From: Armigeres subalbatus
Taxonomy: Eukaryota; Arthropoda; Insecta; Diptera; Culicidae
Length of the DNA: 64,000 nucleotides
Assembly (NCBI RefSeq): GCF_024139115.2
Contig: NC_085140.1
Location: 413,862,283-413,926,282 of the forward strand
Direction: 5' to 3'
The notes below the pieces were generated by a model. The model made no database searches. It was not told the origin of the DNA and was given only the letters and a program-made list of their open reading frames with translations. Below, in pieces: positions 22,319 to 34,880 of this stretch. The position numbers and the translations under genes are program-made. Position 1 is the stretch's first letter. Each line of letters begins with the position of its first letter.

Positions 22319-22337
22319 ATGTTGAATTCAATAAAAA
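22319..22337 (+). repeat. Right copy of 19-bp target duplication
   Basis: Identical to 16187-16205. It marks the right edge of the composite insertion, directly before the 3' end of the Harbinger transposase. Confidence 0.75.
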
Positions 22338-22353
22338 TATTGCTGTTTAAAAT

Positions 22354-22700
22354 TTATAATCTATTATTGCACAAGAACTCACGAAACTTATCTCTAACCT
22401 GCTTTCCCGTCACTCGGTAACTGTGATTGAATGGTTTCTTACTTGGTTTCTCAGTATTCTCAAGAAACTCTTCGCCTTCTGCCTTAACCCGTTCGTAACC
22501 TTCAAGGTCGATGATCACGTTGTGCAAAATGCAAATGGCTTTTGTGACGATTTCTGCCGTTCGTACATCAGTTTCCATAGGCTCAACAGACTTCCTAGCC
22601 CTGGACAGTCTGGAGTTAAAGTATTCTTCTTCCTCTTTGCAGTCACGTCGTGCGTATGGCTGTAGAACGTTTTTTTAAGAGCGGATAAGCTTCATCAGCT
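22354..22700 (-). pseudogene. PIF/Harbinger transposase, C-terminal part
   Basis: On the minus strand from the microsatellite edge it reads ADEAYPLLK (third catalytic region), then PYARRDCKEEEEYFNSRLSR and ARKSVEPMETD after a frame slip. It continues in the clean frame RTAEIVTKAICILHNVIIDL and ends VRDKFREFLCNNRL with a stop at 22354. Harbinger/HARBI1-type transposases share the FNxRLSRARxxVE block and the CxLHNxxxD region near the C-terminus. The part upstream is separated by the (ATCA)n array. Together with 25160-25427 it is one broken gene for the nuclease that cuts and pastes Harbinger elements. Confidence 0.8.
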
Positions 22701-23968
<1,268 letters not shown>

Positions 23969-24095
23969 CAGAAGCCATTCCTTAAAGACTTCCCGAAAAA
24001 GTATTTGAAGTAACTGATCGTGCAATCAGTTTTATACATATAAAAATAAGATTTTCAGTAACACATTAAAGAGGAACACAACGCTACGCTACATA

Positions 24096-25118
24096 CAGTC
24101 ACTCTCAAAATTGAGCGTACAGTATGGATTAGTTGACTACATTCGACAATTTCAAAGGAAATTAAATGGTTGGCTCGGTTGTTTTTAATGCATTTCAATA
24201 TTCATCCCTTCCTTCAATGTATGCGTACATAAAATTGTTGAAATTCTTTCTCTAAAGTTTATTTATTTAAAATTAATCTCAAAATACGCCTATTAGATGT
24301 GACAAAATTGAGCGTACAGCAATTTTTTTTCTATTAAATTCCTTATTATAAACATGATTAATGCATTTTAATATTGTTTTTTCATGATTATATTTATAAT
24401 AATCAACATCCGCTACTTAAACATTCAATGTTTTGAAATTAAACCATGTTTTGGTCAAAATAGCGAACAAGAGAGAGGTAAGAACATTGTTATTTAACAA
24501 TTCAATGCTGCTGGGCAAATTAGATGCTTTAATTAAAAATATTTTTTTTTAAGAGTTCGGCAGCTTATTTAATGATATCTTGGCGAATTCGAACTGAATT
24601 TTCCCAAATTTATCGTATGTCTCGCTCGATTTCGATTATTTATCATATATAAGACACGATGCCGGTAAAATCCATATCTTGAGGCATCTATTTTGCCCAG
24701 CAGCATCGAATTGATAAATAGCATTGTTTATACATCTTACTTGTTCGCCATTTTGACCAAAATATGGTTTAATTTCAAAACATTGAATGTTTAAGTAGCG
24801 GATGTTGATTATTATAAATATAATCATGAAAAAATAACATTAAATTACATTAATCGCTTTTATAATAAGGAATTTTATAGAAAAACATTCGCTGTAGGCT
24901 CAATTCTGTCACCTGTAACAGGCGTATTTTGAGATTATTTTCAAACAAATAAACTTTGGAGAAAAATTTTCAACCATTTTATGTACGCATACATTGAATG
25001 AAGAGATGAATATTGAAATGCATTAAAAACAACCGAGCCAACGACTGAATTTGGAATTTTGGAATTTTCGAATATATTCTTCTAATCCATGCTGTACGCT
25101 CAATTTTGGGAGTGACTG
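24096..25118. mobile_element. 1-kb foldback element, TA-flanked (Tc1/mariner-like ends)
   Basis: The ends are inverted copies of CAGTCACTC(T/C)CAAAATTGAGC followed by GTACAG, each flanked by TA (24094-24095 and 25119-25120). The inversion continues for about 430 bp per arm (24096-24533 against 24677-25118), including CATCCGCTACTTAAACATTC and AATGCTGCTGGGCAAA, leaving a loop of about 145 bp. AAAATTGAGCGTACAG recurs inside the left arm near 24305 (near 24895 it is diverged), like the inner sites of IR/DR Tc1 elements. No transposase is present. It sits inside the broken Harbinger transposase. Confidence 0.85.
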
Positions 25119-25159
25119 TATGTAGGGGGTTATAAATACGTGTATTTTTAATATATGTT

Positions 25160-25427
25160 TATCTGAGCGTTATAATTAGTTTTTCACGTGTACTTGTATT
25201 TTGCTCAGAATGTAGTCGAAAGTTTCCAATTCCATTCGGGTATAATCGCGAAACTTAGCTGGAAATTTTACTAGATCATCATACAAATGGTGGAATTCGC
25301 CGAAAATATTTCTCTTTTGATTTACTGGATGAACCCCGAATTCTCTAAATCCTCCGAAGAAATACCTACGTACTTCTTCAGAAAGAAAATACTCTTCATC
25401 GGAATCCATTTTTTCACAGCGTTGCAC
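25160..25427 (-). pseudogene. PIF/Harbinger transposase, N-terminal part
   Basis: The minus-strand frame begins near MDSDEEYFLSEEVRRYFFGG and continues GVHPVNQKRNIFGEFHHLYD then KFPAKFRDYTRMELETFDYI. This is the N-terminal Harbinger pattern: WVHPxxxxRxxxGEFxxLxxxL, then FxxyxRMxxxtFdxLL. The frame reaches a stop after KIQVHVKN, but NYNAQ follows one frame over (about 25160), so the gene is frameshifted. The foldback element starts about 40 bp further on. Its C-terminal half is at 22354-22700 on the same strand. The middle, with the first two catalytic Asp residues, is not found. Confidence 0.8.
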
Positions 25428-25766
25428 TACGCATTCGATTTCAAAAACATGAAGTTAATCTCCATTTGACAGTTCGCAACATCGCAAGCATCGCCTAAAA
25501 TCGCGTTCACTATGGCTGTCTCCTCGCGTCGAAAATCGCGTTCGCTTCGCTTCGCATCGCGTCGGTTCGCTTGACGCGCCTACTCTGGCCGCACCGTTAC
25601 TCAAACCCCACAGATGATAACAATTATCGAAAGTATGTAGAGTAGAGTGGGGCAAGAGTGCGCGTGGGGTAAGAGTACGTTTTCGATTTTTTGAAGTTAT
25701 AAAAAAAGATAAACTAGCAGCACTTTATCAACTTGACCGGTATTCTGATCAACTATTGTCATGTGT

Positions 25767-25945
25767 AATTCGCGACTGCGAAGGTAAATCCTTCACGCAC
25801 AGTCTGACAGTTCTTTATAGGATTTTACTGTGGAGGAATAAGAAGGGGTGATTGACGGCCAAGTTTCACTCACAGTCTGACAGATAGCATTGAGTTTTTG
25901 CCATAAGAGTGAGTAGAGGCATTACCTTCGTATTCGCGAATGAAT
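25767..25945. mobile_element. Short MITE with TTCGCGA...CGAAGGTAA inverted ends
   Basis: The left end AATTCGCGACTGCGAAGGTAA and the right end, reversed, ATTCGCGAATACGAAGGTAA form inverted repeats of about 22 bp. CACAGTCTGACAG occurs twice inside (about 25798 and 25872). It lies inside the truncated element copy. Superfamily unknown. Confidence 0.65.
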
Positions 25946-26010
25946 TATTGGCAGTGGCTGATTTTCTACCCGCCGCTGTCACATCCAGGCGCTAAAGTAT
26001 ATGCGCAAAA

Positions 26011-26240
26011 TAGCCAGCAAGAGTTAAGCGCCAGAAATTTGTATGGCGAAAGTCATCTAACGCGGGTTTTCTCAAAATAAGAAACTTTTCATGAAAAACT
26101 ATTTGGTACCGATTATGTAGGAAGGTGTCCGTTACCATGCCTACCAAATACTTTTTTGATGAAAGTGCTTAATTTTGAGAAATCGAACCTTAGATGCCTT
26201 TCGCCATACTGATTTCAGAAAGTTAACTCCTAGTGTGCCG
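26011..26240. mobile_element. Foldback MITE with about 90-bp arms
   Basis: The left arm (about 26020-26109) and right arm (about 26141-26228) are long imperfect complements: GAGTTAA...TATGGCGAAAGTCATCTAA against GGAGTTAAC...TATGGCGAAAGGCATCTAA, and TTCTCAAAAT...TATTTGGTA against TTCTCAAAAT...TATTTGGTA. The loop is about 30 bp. A transcript would form a long hairpin. It lies beside the 25767-25945 MITE in the same host element. Confidence 0.75.
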
Positions 26241-26435
26241 CTGTAAGCACGCTCAAAGCAGGCGATTCATTGTAAACGATTTGAATAAACAACAAGGGAG
26301 ATATGAGGTTTGTTAGATTTCTGGTCATTTAGCTAAAAATAATTGTGTTTCCGCAACTAGTATTCCATTATAATATAAACGTTAAATCAGGTGAACATTA
26401 TACCATTTTGATAACCTGCTGTATAGAGCACTTTA

Positions 26436-29400
26436 CGAAAGTTGAAAAGTTTATTAGAAAATTTAGTTTTGATGAAAGATATCCCGCTGTTTTTTGGGTC
26501 AAATCATATGTTCACTTGAAATGATGGATATATAGAACTTAATAATGATAAAAATAAACAAGGGACAGATATTTCGGAAATGAAAGCATACGTGCTATAA
26601 CACAATTTTCCACTTCAAATCACGCCACGGTTGTCTACCATATCCTATGAGAAAAGCTGCCAAGTCACATCTTTGGAAGCTATTTCAAAGGTACGACCCA
26701 TGCAACGATTCAAGGAAAACTAATACGAGAGATGCACCTCGACTGTCTGTGCGGCTGCTCCCGTGTCTATCGTTGCCCATCTCCAGCACAGACAAGGCAA
26801 GGGTGGCAGATTCGGATGCATCAGTGCAATTGAATTGCGAGACAGTTTATTTTAAAGTGGAGAATAAATCGCCTGTAAGAGGGAAAATAAGCACAGTCGA
26901 GCCGGTACAGGTAGACCGATATGCACAGCACCAGGAATGGCATAGAAGGAGTAAGCATGTTCTGCAACAGGCGGACATCGACTTGTCGGGGAGAGGGGGG
27001 CAATGTGCCACTTTTTATGACGGTACAATTTTCAACAATTGGGTTGGTTAGGAGCATCGATATTTTTTACTTTTCTAAATTTGAGGGAAAAATGATCTAA
27101 AACCTTATTTTTCAATATTCTTGAAGCCCTGCAACAATTTTCATTTTGCAAAATTTTATACCACTAATAAATTACTATATCTTATGCTGCATGGGTCAAC
27201 TATCATTGAATGAAAGTTGGTATCATTCTATCGAATACAATTTTGTGTTTAAGAATGTAAATAAAGGATTTACAGATAAAATAAAAATATGTTGGAGATC
27301 AGAAAAATATGCTGTAAAAAACTAAACATTTTTCTTCGCTCAAAAACAACTCAACTTAATTTTGCTTATTGCAAGAAATAGCTTCCTGTGATAGCCATTC
27401 TTCTTCGTCCCAAACATTTCGTTGCCTCAAAAGTTTTCGCTGACATAATAAAAAATACACACCTACCTACATGTCCGTCGATCTATCATAGTATTGTAAA
27501 AACTGTTTTATTCATAAGTTTTTTCTAAGATAATTACAACAAAGGCCTTTTCTAGCTTTTTAAACAGTAGAAATGACAATCCATAGACGATCAAAATATG
27601 TAAAAATGTTTTTTCATGTAAATTTGTTTTTCTTTGTTGACTAGTTGGTTAGAATCCTGTAGTTTTGAAATTGGAGTCTAACACGATTTTTCTCAACAAG
27701 ATATTATAATTTATTCTTGGACTCAATTCCAACAAAGATAACACCGAAGAATAATACCGAAGTGTGAACTTGGTGGCATTATGGGACATCTTCCCCGGCT
27801 ATGGAAAAATGGAAGAAATGAAACGACGGAGATAATCTCACTAATGCTCAAGACATGGCTAGGCGAATCCGTAGAAGCTGATTTTTTTTACAAGACGGTT
27901 GTCGTTAGCTGGGTGCAATCAAGCAGATCAGAAGGAAAAGATTCATATTTTTCTGGTGCAAAGGTTGAAGTAGTGCTTCAAATTGATTTCTTTATGAAAT
28001 TTGGGTTTCTGTACACTACATTACGATAATCCGCCTTTCGAAGCTTTCTTTTTTGCCTTTCTCGTATTTTAAACTGACTTTAGCTGCAATGTTATAAAAC
28101 ATACAGTGGTTCGACACCACAAAAAGTTTCATAAACTTATCGCTACCTTGTCCGCAAACCTCTATAAATATATTTGCACCCTGCATATTGCTATACAATA
28201 AACTATTACTCCGGCAAATCTTTGTTTGTCGAGCTAAAGTGCTGATATTGAAATTGCAGACCAAGCCGAGCACGTTCGCCCGGCCGACAATGTCCTGTCC
28301 GGCGTATTTCCCTCACCAGCACAGACACTAACAGGCTCCTGTTCTCGAGTCATTTCAGCGGCAAATAGCAAACAACATCAGCACGCTCGACCGAGCATGA
28401 CCTCTATCTCCGGCGCCTTCTCCTAAAATACTTACACGTGGAATAAATGGCGCAGGGGAGCGGAAGGTGTTTGCATGCCCGTGAATGCCGTACCAACAAA
28501 ACCAAGCAAACGTTCGTGCGATGCACCTCTGCAATGCAAACATCATCCGGGCTCTCTTCGCCGGGGTGCCACGGAACAGCCACCGAGCAAGATTATGGAA
28601 TTGAAAATCATCTGATACATTATTAATAGTTTTAACCATGTGCAGCAAACAACGATGTTCATGTCTGTGAAGCATCCACCCCCTTTTCCAATCACATCCA
28701 GTGCGCTATTGGGGAGCAATCTCGCTCACCTCGAGTCGTGTTCCTGCCTAAGCTTTTCATTACAGCCTCACAACAGGCCACAGGACAACGACTCGTTCGA
28801 GATTGAACACATTCATGCTTCCGCTCACTCATAGAGCACGAGTGCAGTAAATGAACATGTTCGGTCACATTCGCAGCTGCAACCAATGGGAAAAGCGTGC
28901 CAGGTGGTAGATGTGGTCATTGTCGTTCTTCGGAAATCCACTGGTAGGGAAGGGGTGTGTACGTTGATTGCTGGAACAAGGAACTACTCTTGTTTATTGA
29001 AATATCCTCGAATTTATGGGGCCAACACTTTACCGACAACCAGTGCATACGATATTATGCACGCTTAGTACGAACCATGTGCTTATCGGTAGTTTATAAG
29101 ATTGTAGGCCGCATTTATTCACACGTTAAGCTAGACATTCAAATGCGGCCAACTATTTTCAATGAGAAATTTATGATGACAAATTTCTATGCAAAAAAAA
29201 AATCCAAATGCCTCTTTGTTGTGTACTTTTAGAACATGCAACATAAAACTCCACACACTCAATCTTTTTTTCTCAAATAGTTTTAAAACATAGAAGAACG
29301 CTGCTTGTGCTTCTCTGCAGCAAATCACCAGAACATATTATCAAACCTGTTTCATACACATAATAAAGAAAGTCTAAGCATCGCAATAGCAAGATCATAA

Positions 29401-31258
29401 TGAACCGATAACTACACTAAAATAAGCCATTTCAACGATACTATCTCCAGCACCAATCCAAAGCAAGCTTTACATTATTAGGAGGTTCCAATAATGGCAC
29501 ACTCAAAACAAAACACCACCCAAAACATGCATGATATATCTGAGGCTGGTTAGTCGCCATTGATGCCTCTATCGGGCAACCATGCATTCGAACATGACGA
29601 AATCTCTGCTTTAACGAATCCAGGGCACGCAAACCCATTCAATCACTTGACAAGCTTCCATCATGAATATTAAGATTGAGAAAGCCACTTCGCACAGGAA
29701 TAGCAAAATGAAAGCCTAGAACGAAAAGCAACCGTTCGCAAAGGGCAACGAACGGGGGGGGGGCGGAGGGTGATAGCAGAATTGCGGCTAATGAGGGTTC
29801 GAGCCAATAAAGAAGAGGCTTGTTGTCAACTTTGACCTCTTTTTACCCCGAATCCGAGGATGATTGTGATGTATTGTGATTCCGGAAGGAAACAGCTTTG
29901 CGGGAAAGTGCCTTACAATGAAACATGAACCAAAGCAGTGGAGTACTACAGACTGTTAACCAGAGGGGATTCTTTTGAAAACGAGAGCTTTATCGTGGTT
30001 TCATTACCATGAATGCCTGACAGATGAAGCATGGTTAATAAACTGTGGTAATTGAGTTGATATTTCAAATGCATCCCAATTATTCAACAGTGCCTTCATT
30101 TATTCATGATTGCTTAAAATAAAATCTGTCAATTAACCATTTTTGCGTAGAAAGATGATTTGCATGTCATGATTATAAAATTGCATGAGTTTATAAAATT
30201 GTTGCTATAAAAAGTAAGTTTTCGAAGTGAAATTATAGTCTCTCGGTAAAATGTTGACGTACAAGCAAAGAAACAGCCACCTTAGGAATGAACAAAGAAG
30301 AATCATTCCACCTGGGAGATTCATAACCGCCGTCGTTGCCTTGATATCCGTCAATCGATCATTTTGCCCACGCAAAATCTTTCCAGTTTCCGTCTGCCTC
30401 GGCGTTCACAAACAATGGCGAGTCGCGAATCCTTTTGAACTTTGCAGCAAACCACGAAAAACTCATTTCGCAAATCAGAAAAGCCGGTTTGTTCTTTGTT
30501 TTGCTCTGTGGGGAGTTTATCTCCGGGGATAATAAATTGCGAAATAGGTTCTTTCTCTGAAATGGATTTCAGGAAATGTCTCATTTGGCCCTCGCTGCTG
30601 CTGATGATGATGCTGGTATTTGGAAAGACGGATTTACCCGTTCGACAGCGCGTCTTCCGGTTCCTCATGTTCTAATTATTTTGCGTTGGTTGTTAGGAGG
30701 AAATATTTAAGCCACCGTTAACTTAGCGAACAATAGTGCATGAATTCAGAGATGACGAGCGATTTCTTCCTATTCTATTGAGTTATTAAAATCTTTCTAT
30801 CTAGGTTCCCGCTGTTAGTAATGATTTCTTGTGGTTCAGTTTATAAACATCAATTAGTATTTTTCTTCTAATCAGTTATTAACGGGTAGTGAGCAGGCTC
30901 TTGAGCTTCCACACTCATATTTTAAAAAGAAGTCGCTCTTTGAACTCAAGCTTTTTATAATGAATTTCAAGTATTTTTGTTCGAAAAACCGTTGACAAAA
31001 ATTTAAAATTTAAAACGATGAAAAAATTAATGTCAAAAATCGGTTATCGGAATTGTTGGGGCCTTGGCCTAATACCTTCGACAGTGATCGTTGTTCTAGG
31101 CCCAACATGTCTTTGGAAAAATACCAAACGAACTGATTTCCCTGCATGGCCATTTCCCTTTGCTCCTTTCTTGTCTCTTAGAATGTTCTTACTTCTTCAC
31201 AATTAACACAAGATTTACGCTTTCCACATAGTATATTTAGGTTCACAACAACATGATT
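26436..31258. other. Long geneless stretch, possibly single copy
   Basis: No domain-bearing ORF is found. Frames of 80-134 codons (26647-27051 plus, 28355-28675 minus, 30351-30668 minus) have no recognisable motif and overlap frames on the opposite strand. 28230-30700 is more mixed in composition than the surrounding transposons and shows few repeat hallmarks, so it may be intronic or regulatory host DNA. A run of nine or more G sits at about 29755-29763. Confidence 0.4.
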
Positions 31259-31260
31259 TA

Positions 31261-31489
31261 CACAGATAAAAATATGTTGTGATCTTAAATGTATTTTCAT
31301 GCACATATTTGGAGCATGCAAATAAACGTAACATTACATCGATCTCACTTTTCTTTTAAATCGAAATAAATTTAAACTGTGCTTGCTTGTAAAATTCAAT
31401 CAAATTTAATTGAGTATCGAATGTTAATTCGTTTGATGGGATAAGCTTTAATTTTACACGCCGTTGAATTTTCAAAATTATTTGCTGTG
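31261..31489. mobile_element. CACAG...CTGTG MITE, copy 1 (229 bp)
   Basis: It begins CACAGATAAAAATATG and ends, reversed, CACAGCAAATAATTTTG, with TA on both sides (31259-31260 and 31490-31491). It contains ATGCACATATTTGGAGCATG, shared with the copies at 54080-55383 and 55676-56536. Confidence 0.7.
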
Positions 31490-31984
31490 TACATTAACAC
31501 TACAATCATTTATTTAGAACTATTTACATTTATTACAGTTGTTTAACAATTAAAACAGAACAATGGACATTTAAATGCGCTTGTCCTTAGTGTGTTTGGA
31601 CCCTATCGTGGCTTCCTGCGCACTGGTTTGAGCTTGCCTATTACTCTCAAGTATCGATTAATTTAATGATTCAAGCTGATTTTAGGTGAGAGTGTTTGCC
31701 TCTCTGTGGGGATGTTCGGGTAATATGGGGCTGAGCAATTATGTAACATGAGTCATTAAATCCCTTCGTCTCACTCTCAAACAGGAATATTTATGGTTAT
31801 TAAATGTTTTGCCTTTCGCGTGAATACAAAATAAACGAAAAGGCTATAAGATCACTCCAAAACCAAACTTTTGATACAAGGCTCGGATACCCCTAGTGTT
31901 ATATACCAATCGACTCAGCTCGACGAATTGGGGTGATGTCTGTATGGATTTAGCCTCTACGACGATGGACGGATATACCTGCCT
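31490..31984. other. Geneless stretch beside LINE 3' end
   Basis: No gene is seen. 31895-31945 (TATATACCAATCGACTCAGC) and CTACGACGATGGACGG (31952-31967) look like dispersed repeat. The latter phrase recurs at 57157-57172 with one change. Confidence 0.35.
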
Positions 31985-32014
31985 GCCTTATTTTTTCATT
32001 TATTTAGTCTACAT

Positions 32015-32690
32015 CTAAACAGATAACACTGAATCAACAATTTGACGCCCCAATACACGGTTCAAGGCCGCATCTCTCCATCCTCGGATACGCCCCACGC
32101 TCGTCAAGTCGTTTTGCACGTCTTCACGCACGCCGGATCGGAAGCAAACATCATCTTTGCAGGGTTGCTGTCCGGCATTCTTGCAACATGCCCTGCCCAT
32201 CGTACCCTTCCGGCTTTAGCTACCTTCTGGATACCGGGTTCGCCGTAGAGTTGGGCGAGCTCGTGGTTCATTCTTCGCCGCCACACACCGTCTTCTTGTA
32301 CACCGCCAAAGATGGTCCTAAGCACCCGTCTCTCGAATACTCCGAGTGCTTGCAAGTCCTCCTCGAGCATTGTCCATGTTTCATGTCCGTAGAGGACAAC
32401 CGGTCTTATTAGCGTCTTGTACAAAACACATTTGGTGCGGTGGTCATTTTTTTTTTTGAACGTAGTTTCTACTGGAGCCCGTAATCGGCCCGACTTCCAC
32501 AGATGATGCACCTTCGTATTTCACGACTAACATTGTTATCAGCCGTTAGCAAGGATCCGAGGTAGACGAATTCCTCGACCACCTCGAAGGTATTCCCGTC
32601 TATCGTAACACTGCTTCCCAGGCGGGCCCTGTCGCGCTCGGTTCCGCCCACAAGCAAGTACTTTGTCTTTGACGCATTCACCACCAGTTC
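32015..32690 (-). pseudogene. RTE-type LINE C-terminal region
   Basis: In successive frames the minus strand reads VNASKTKYLLVGGTERDRAR, EEFVYLGSLLTADNNVSREI, then KCVLYKTLIRPVVLYGHETW, FERRVLRTIFGGVQEDGVWR and RVRWAGHVARMPDSNPAK, and ends VDSVLSV near 32015. These are the thumb and C-terminal blocks after the RT palm, including the YGxETW and GHVARM signatures common to RTE-type LINEs. A poly-T insertion at about 32449-32457 breaks the frame. The catalytic FADD (CFADDMDIVGRT) lies just upstream at about 32745-32785, in another frame. Confidence 0.8.
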
Positions 32691-32943
32691 AGCTTTACGT
32701 TTCAGGGGGGTGTACTGTACAGTTCTGCCACCTTTGCAAATGTTCGGCCGACAATGTCCATGTCATCAGCGAAACAAATAAATTGACTGGATCTGTTGAA
32801 AATCGTACCCCGGCTGTTACACCTGGCTCTCCGCATGACACCTTCTAGCGCAACGTTGAACAACATGCACGGAAGTCACCTTGTCTTAGTCCCCGGCGCG
32901 ATTCGAACGAACTGGAGTGTTCGCCCGAAATCTTCACACAGTT

Positions 32944-33530
32944 TTACACACCATCCACCGTTGCTTTGATCAGTCTGGTAAGCTTCCCAGGGAAGCTGTT
33001 CTCGTCCTTAATTTTCCATAGCTCTACGCGGTCTATACTGTCGTATGCCGCCTTGAAATCAACGAACAGATGGTGCGTTGAGACCTGGTATTCACGGCAT
33101 TTTTGAAGGATTTGCCGTACAATTAACATCTGGCCCGTTGTCGAGCGGCCGTCAACGAAACCGGCTTGATAACTTCCCACGAACTCATTCACTAATGGTG
33201 ACAGACGACGGAAGATGATCTGGGATATCACCGAGCAGCACAAGTCAGACAAAAACGGTTGCAGTAACTTCATTATGACTTAATTCGGTCACATATAAGT
33301 TGCAGTAACCAATGTGGAACATGTGTGCTGCTAGGGGATGGTGATCGTTCGAAAGTTCTCACGCTCCAGCTTTTTGCCTTTCTTGTAGATGGGGCATATA
33401 ACCCCTTCCTTCCACTCCTCCGGTTGCTGTTCAGTTTCCCAGATTCTGACTATCAATTTGTGCAGGCAAGTGGCTAGCTTTTCCGGGCCCATCTTGATGA
33501 GCTCAGCTCCGATACCTTACCAGCTGCTTT
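32944..33530 (-). pseudogene. RTE-type LINE reverse transcriptase, N-terminal blocks
   Basis: The frame from about 33530 gives [39 protein letters not shown] and [16 protein letters not shown], then breaks. From 33273 it continues VISQIIFRRLSPLVNEFVGS, YQAGFVDGRSTTGQML and the catalytic block LFVDFKAAYDSIDR (first Asp), then ELWKIKDENSFPGKLTRLI. This matches the RT fingers and palm of RTE elements. The region between about 33300 and 33240 is scrambled relative to the family's usual order. Confidence 0.8.
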
Positions 33531-34154
33531 ATTGGTCTTTAGCTGTTGGATGGCATCCCTAACTTCCCTCAACGTGGGGGCTAGTTGGCTTCCATCGTCC
33601 GCTGAACTGACGTAGTCATCTCCTCCACTGCATTGACTTTCACTGCCTGTACTCTCAGCGCCATTCAAATGTTCCTCGTAGTGTGCTTCCACCTTTCGAT
33701 CACCACACGTTCGTCCGTCAAGATGCTCCCATTCTTATCCCGGCACATTTCGGCTCGCGGCACGAAGCCTTTGCGGGATGCGTTGAGCTTCTGATAGAAC
33801 TTGCGTGTTTCTTGAGAACGGCACAGCTGTTCCATCTCCTCGCACTCCGCTACTTCCAGGCGGCGTTTCTTCTCCTGAAAAAGGCGGGTCTGCTGTCTCC
33901 GCTTCCGTCTATAACGTTCCACGTTCTGCCGGGTACCTTGTTGCAGCGCGACCGCCCGCGCTGCGTCCTTCCTCCAGAATCTGTCTGCACTCTTCGTCGA
34001 ACCAATCGTTCATCCCACATACCCGACGTTGTTCTCCGCTGCGTCATTAATTGCTGCCTTAACTGTACTCCAGCAGTCCTCAAGAGGGGCCCCATCGAGC
34101 TCACCCTCTTCCGGCAACGCTGCCTCGAGATGCTGCGCGTATGCAGTGGCGACA

Positions 34155-34880
34155 TCAGGTTGCTTCAGTCGCTCTAGGTCGTACCGCGGCGGTCCTGACG
34201 TCGATAATGTCGGAGAAGTGCCGTCCATCAATCAGAACGTGGTCGATTTGTGATTCTGTCTGCAGTGGTGATCTCCAGGTGTACCGATACGGGAGGTTGT
34301 GTTGGAAGTAGGTGCTGCGAATGGCCATAATCTTGGAGGCGGAGAAATCAATTAGTCGTCGGCCGTTTTCGTTCGTCAGCCGGTGAGCGCTGAACTTTCC
34401 AATAGTCGGTCTAAACTCCTCCTCTTGGCCAACCTGAGCGTTCAAATCTCCTATGATGATTTTTACGTCGTGGCTTGGGCAGCTGTCGTACTCACGTTCC
34501 AGCTGCGCGTAGAATGCGTCCTTATCATCATCAGTGTTTCCGGAGTGTGGGCTATGGACGTTGATTATGCTGAAGTTGAAAAACCGGCCTTTGATCCTCA
34601 ACCTGCACATTCTCTCGTTGATCGGCCACCACCCAATCAAGCGCCTTTGCATATCGCCCATCACTATGAGAGCTGTTTCCAGCTCGTGTGTGTTGCCGCA
34701 GCTCTGGTAGATTGTATGATTACCTCTAAACGTTCGCACCATTGACCCCTTCCAACAAGCCTCCTGCAGCGCTACGATGCCGAATCCACGGTCCTTGAGT
34801 ACATCGGCGAGTATGCGTGTGCTCCCGATGAAGTTGAGAGATTTGCAGTTCCACGAACCGAGTTTCCAATCGCTAGTCCC
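34155..34880 (-). pseudogene. RTE-type LINE apurinic-like endonuclease
   Basis: In a frame opening at about 34878 the sequence reads LGSWNCKSLN and DRGFGIVALQEACWKG (metal-binding N and E of the endonuclease/exonuclease/phosphatase fold). From 34742 it continues RLRIKGRFFNFSIINVHSPH, KIIIGDLNAQVGQ (GDxN motif), TNENGRRLIDFSASK, RYTWRSP and QIDHVLIDGR. The usual SDH block that follows is missing: the frame jumps from DVRT to a different sequence, so the catalytic His is deleted. The domain nicks target DNA to prime reverse transcription. This copy cannot. Confidence 0.85.

Larger units (their letters stand above)
25640..26435 (+). mobile_element. Second copy of the 465-2887 element, truncated
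   Basis: It starts with the same GAGTAGAGTGGGGCAAGAGT after TA and follows copy one closely (TTTTCGATTTTTTGAAG, ACAACAAGGGAGATATG, CCGCAACTAGTATTCC, CAGGTGAACATTATACC) until about 26435, where homology stops. No right end is visible. Two younger insertions (25767-25945 and about 25946-26271) interrupt it where copy one reads straight through (GTGTAATTGTGAACG). Confidence 0.8.
31985..34880 (-). mobile_element. RTE-type LINE, minus strand, decayed
   Basis: Reading down from 34880 come an endonuclease (34878-34155), a linker (34230-33480), reverse transcriptase (about 33530-32690) and the C-terminal region ending in a stop near 32015. An AATAAATGAAAAAATAAG-type tail follows at about 31985. The organisation and motifs fit the RTE clade, which includes JAM1-type elements of Aedes. 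The copy is near full length for the ORF but has an internal endonuclease deletion near 34200-34190 and several frameshifts and stops. Its relation to the 5' sequence 34881-35330 is unclear (probably 5' UTR). Confidence 0.85.

Noticed and set aside
26647..27051. 134-codon plus-strand frame
   Set aside because: No recognisable domain, signal peptide or membrane segment, and partly open on the other strand. I could not separate it from chance.
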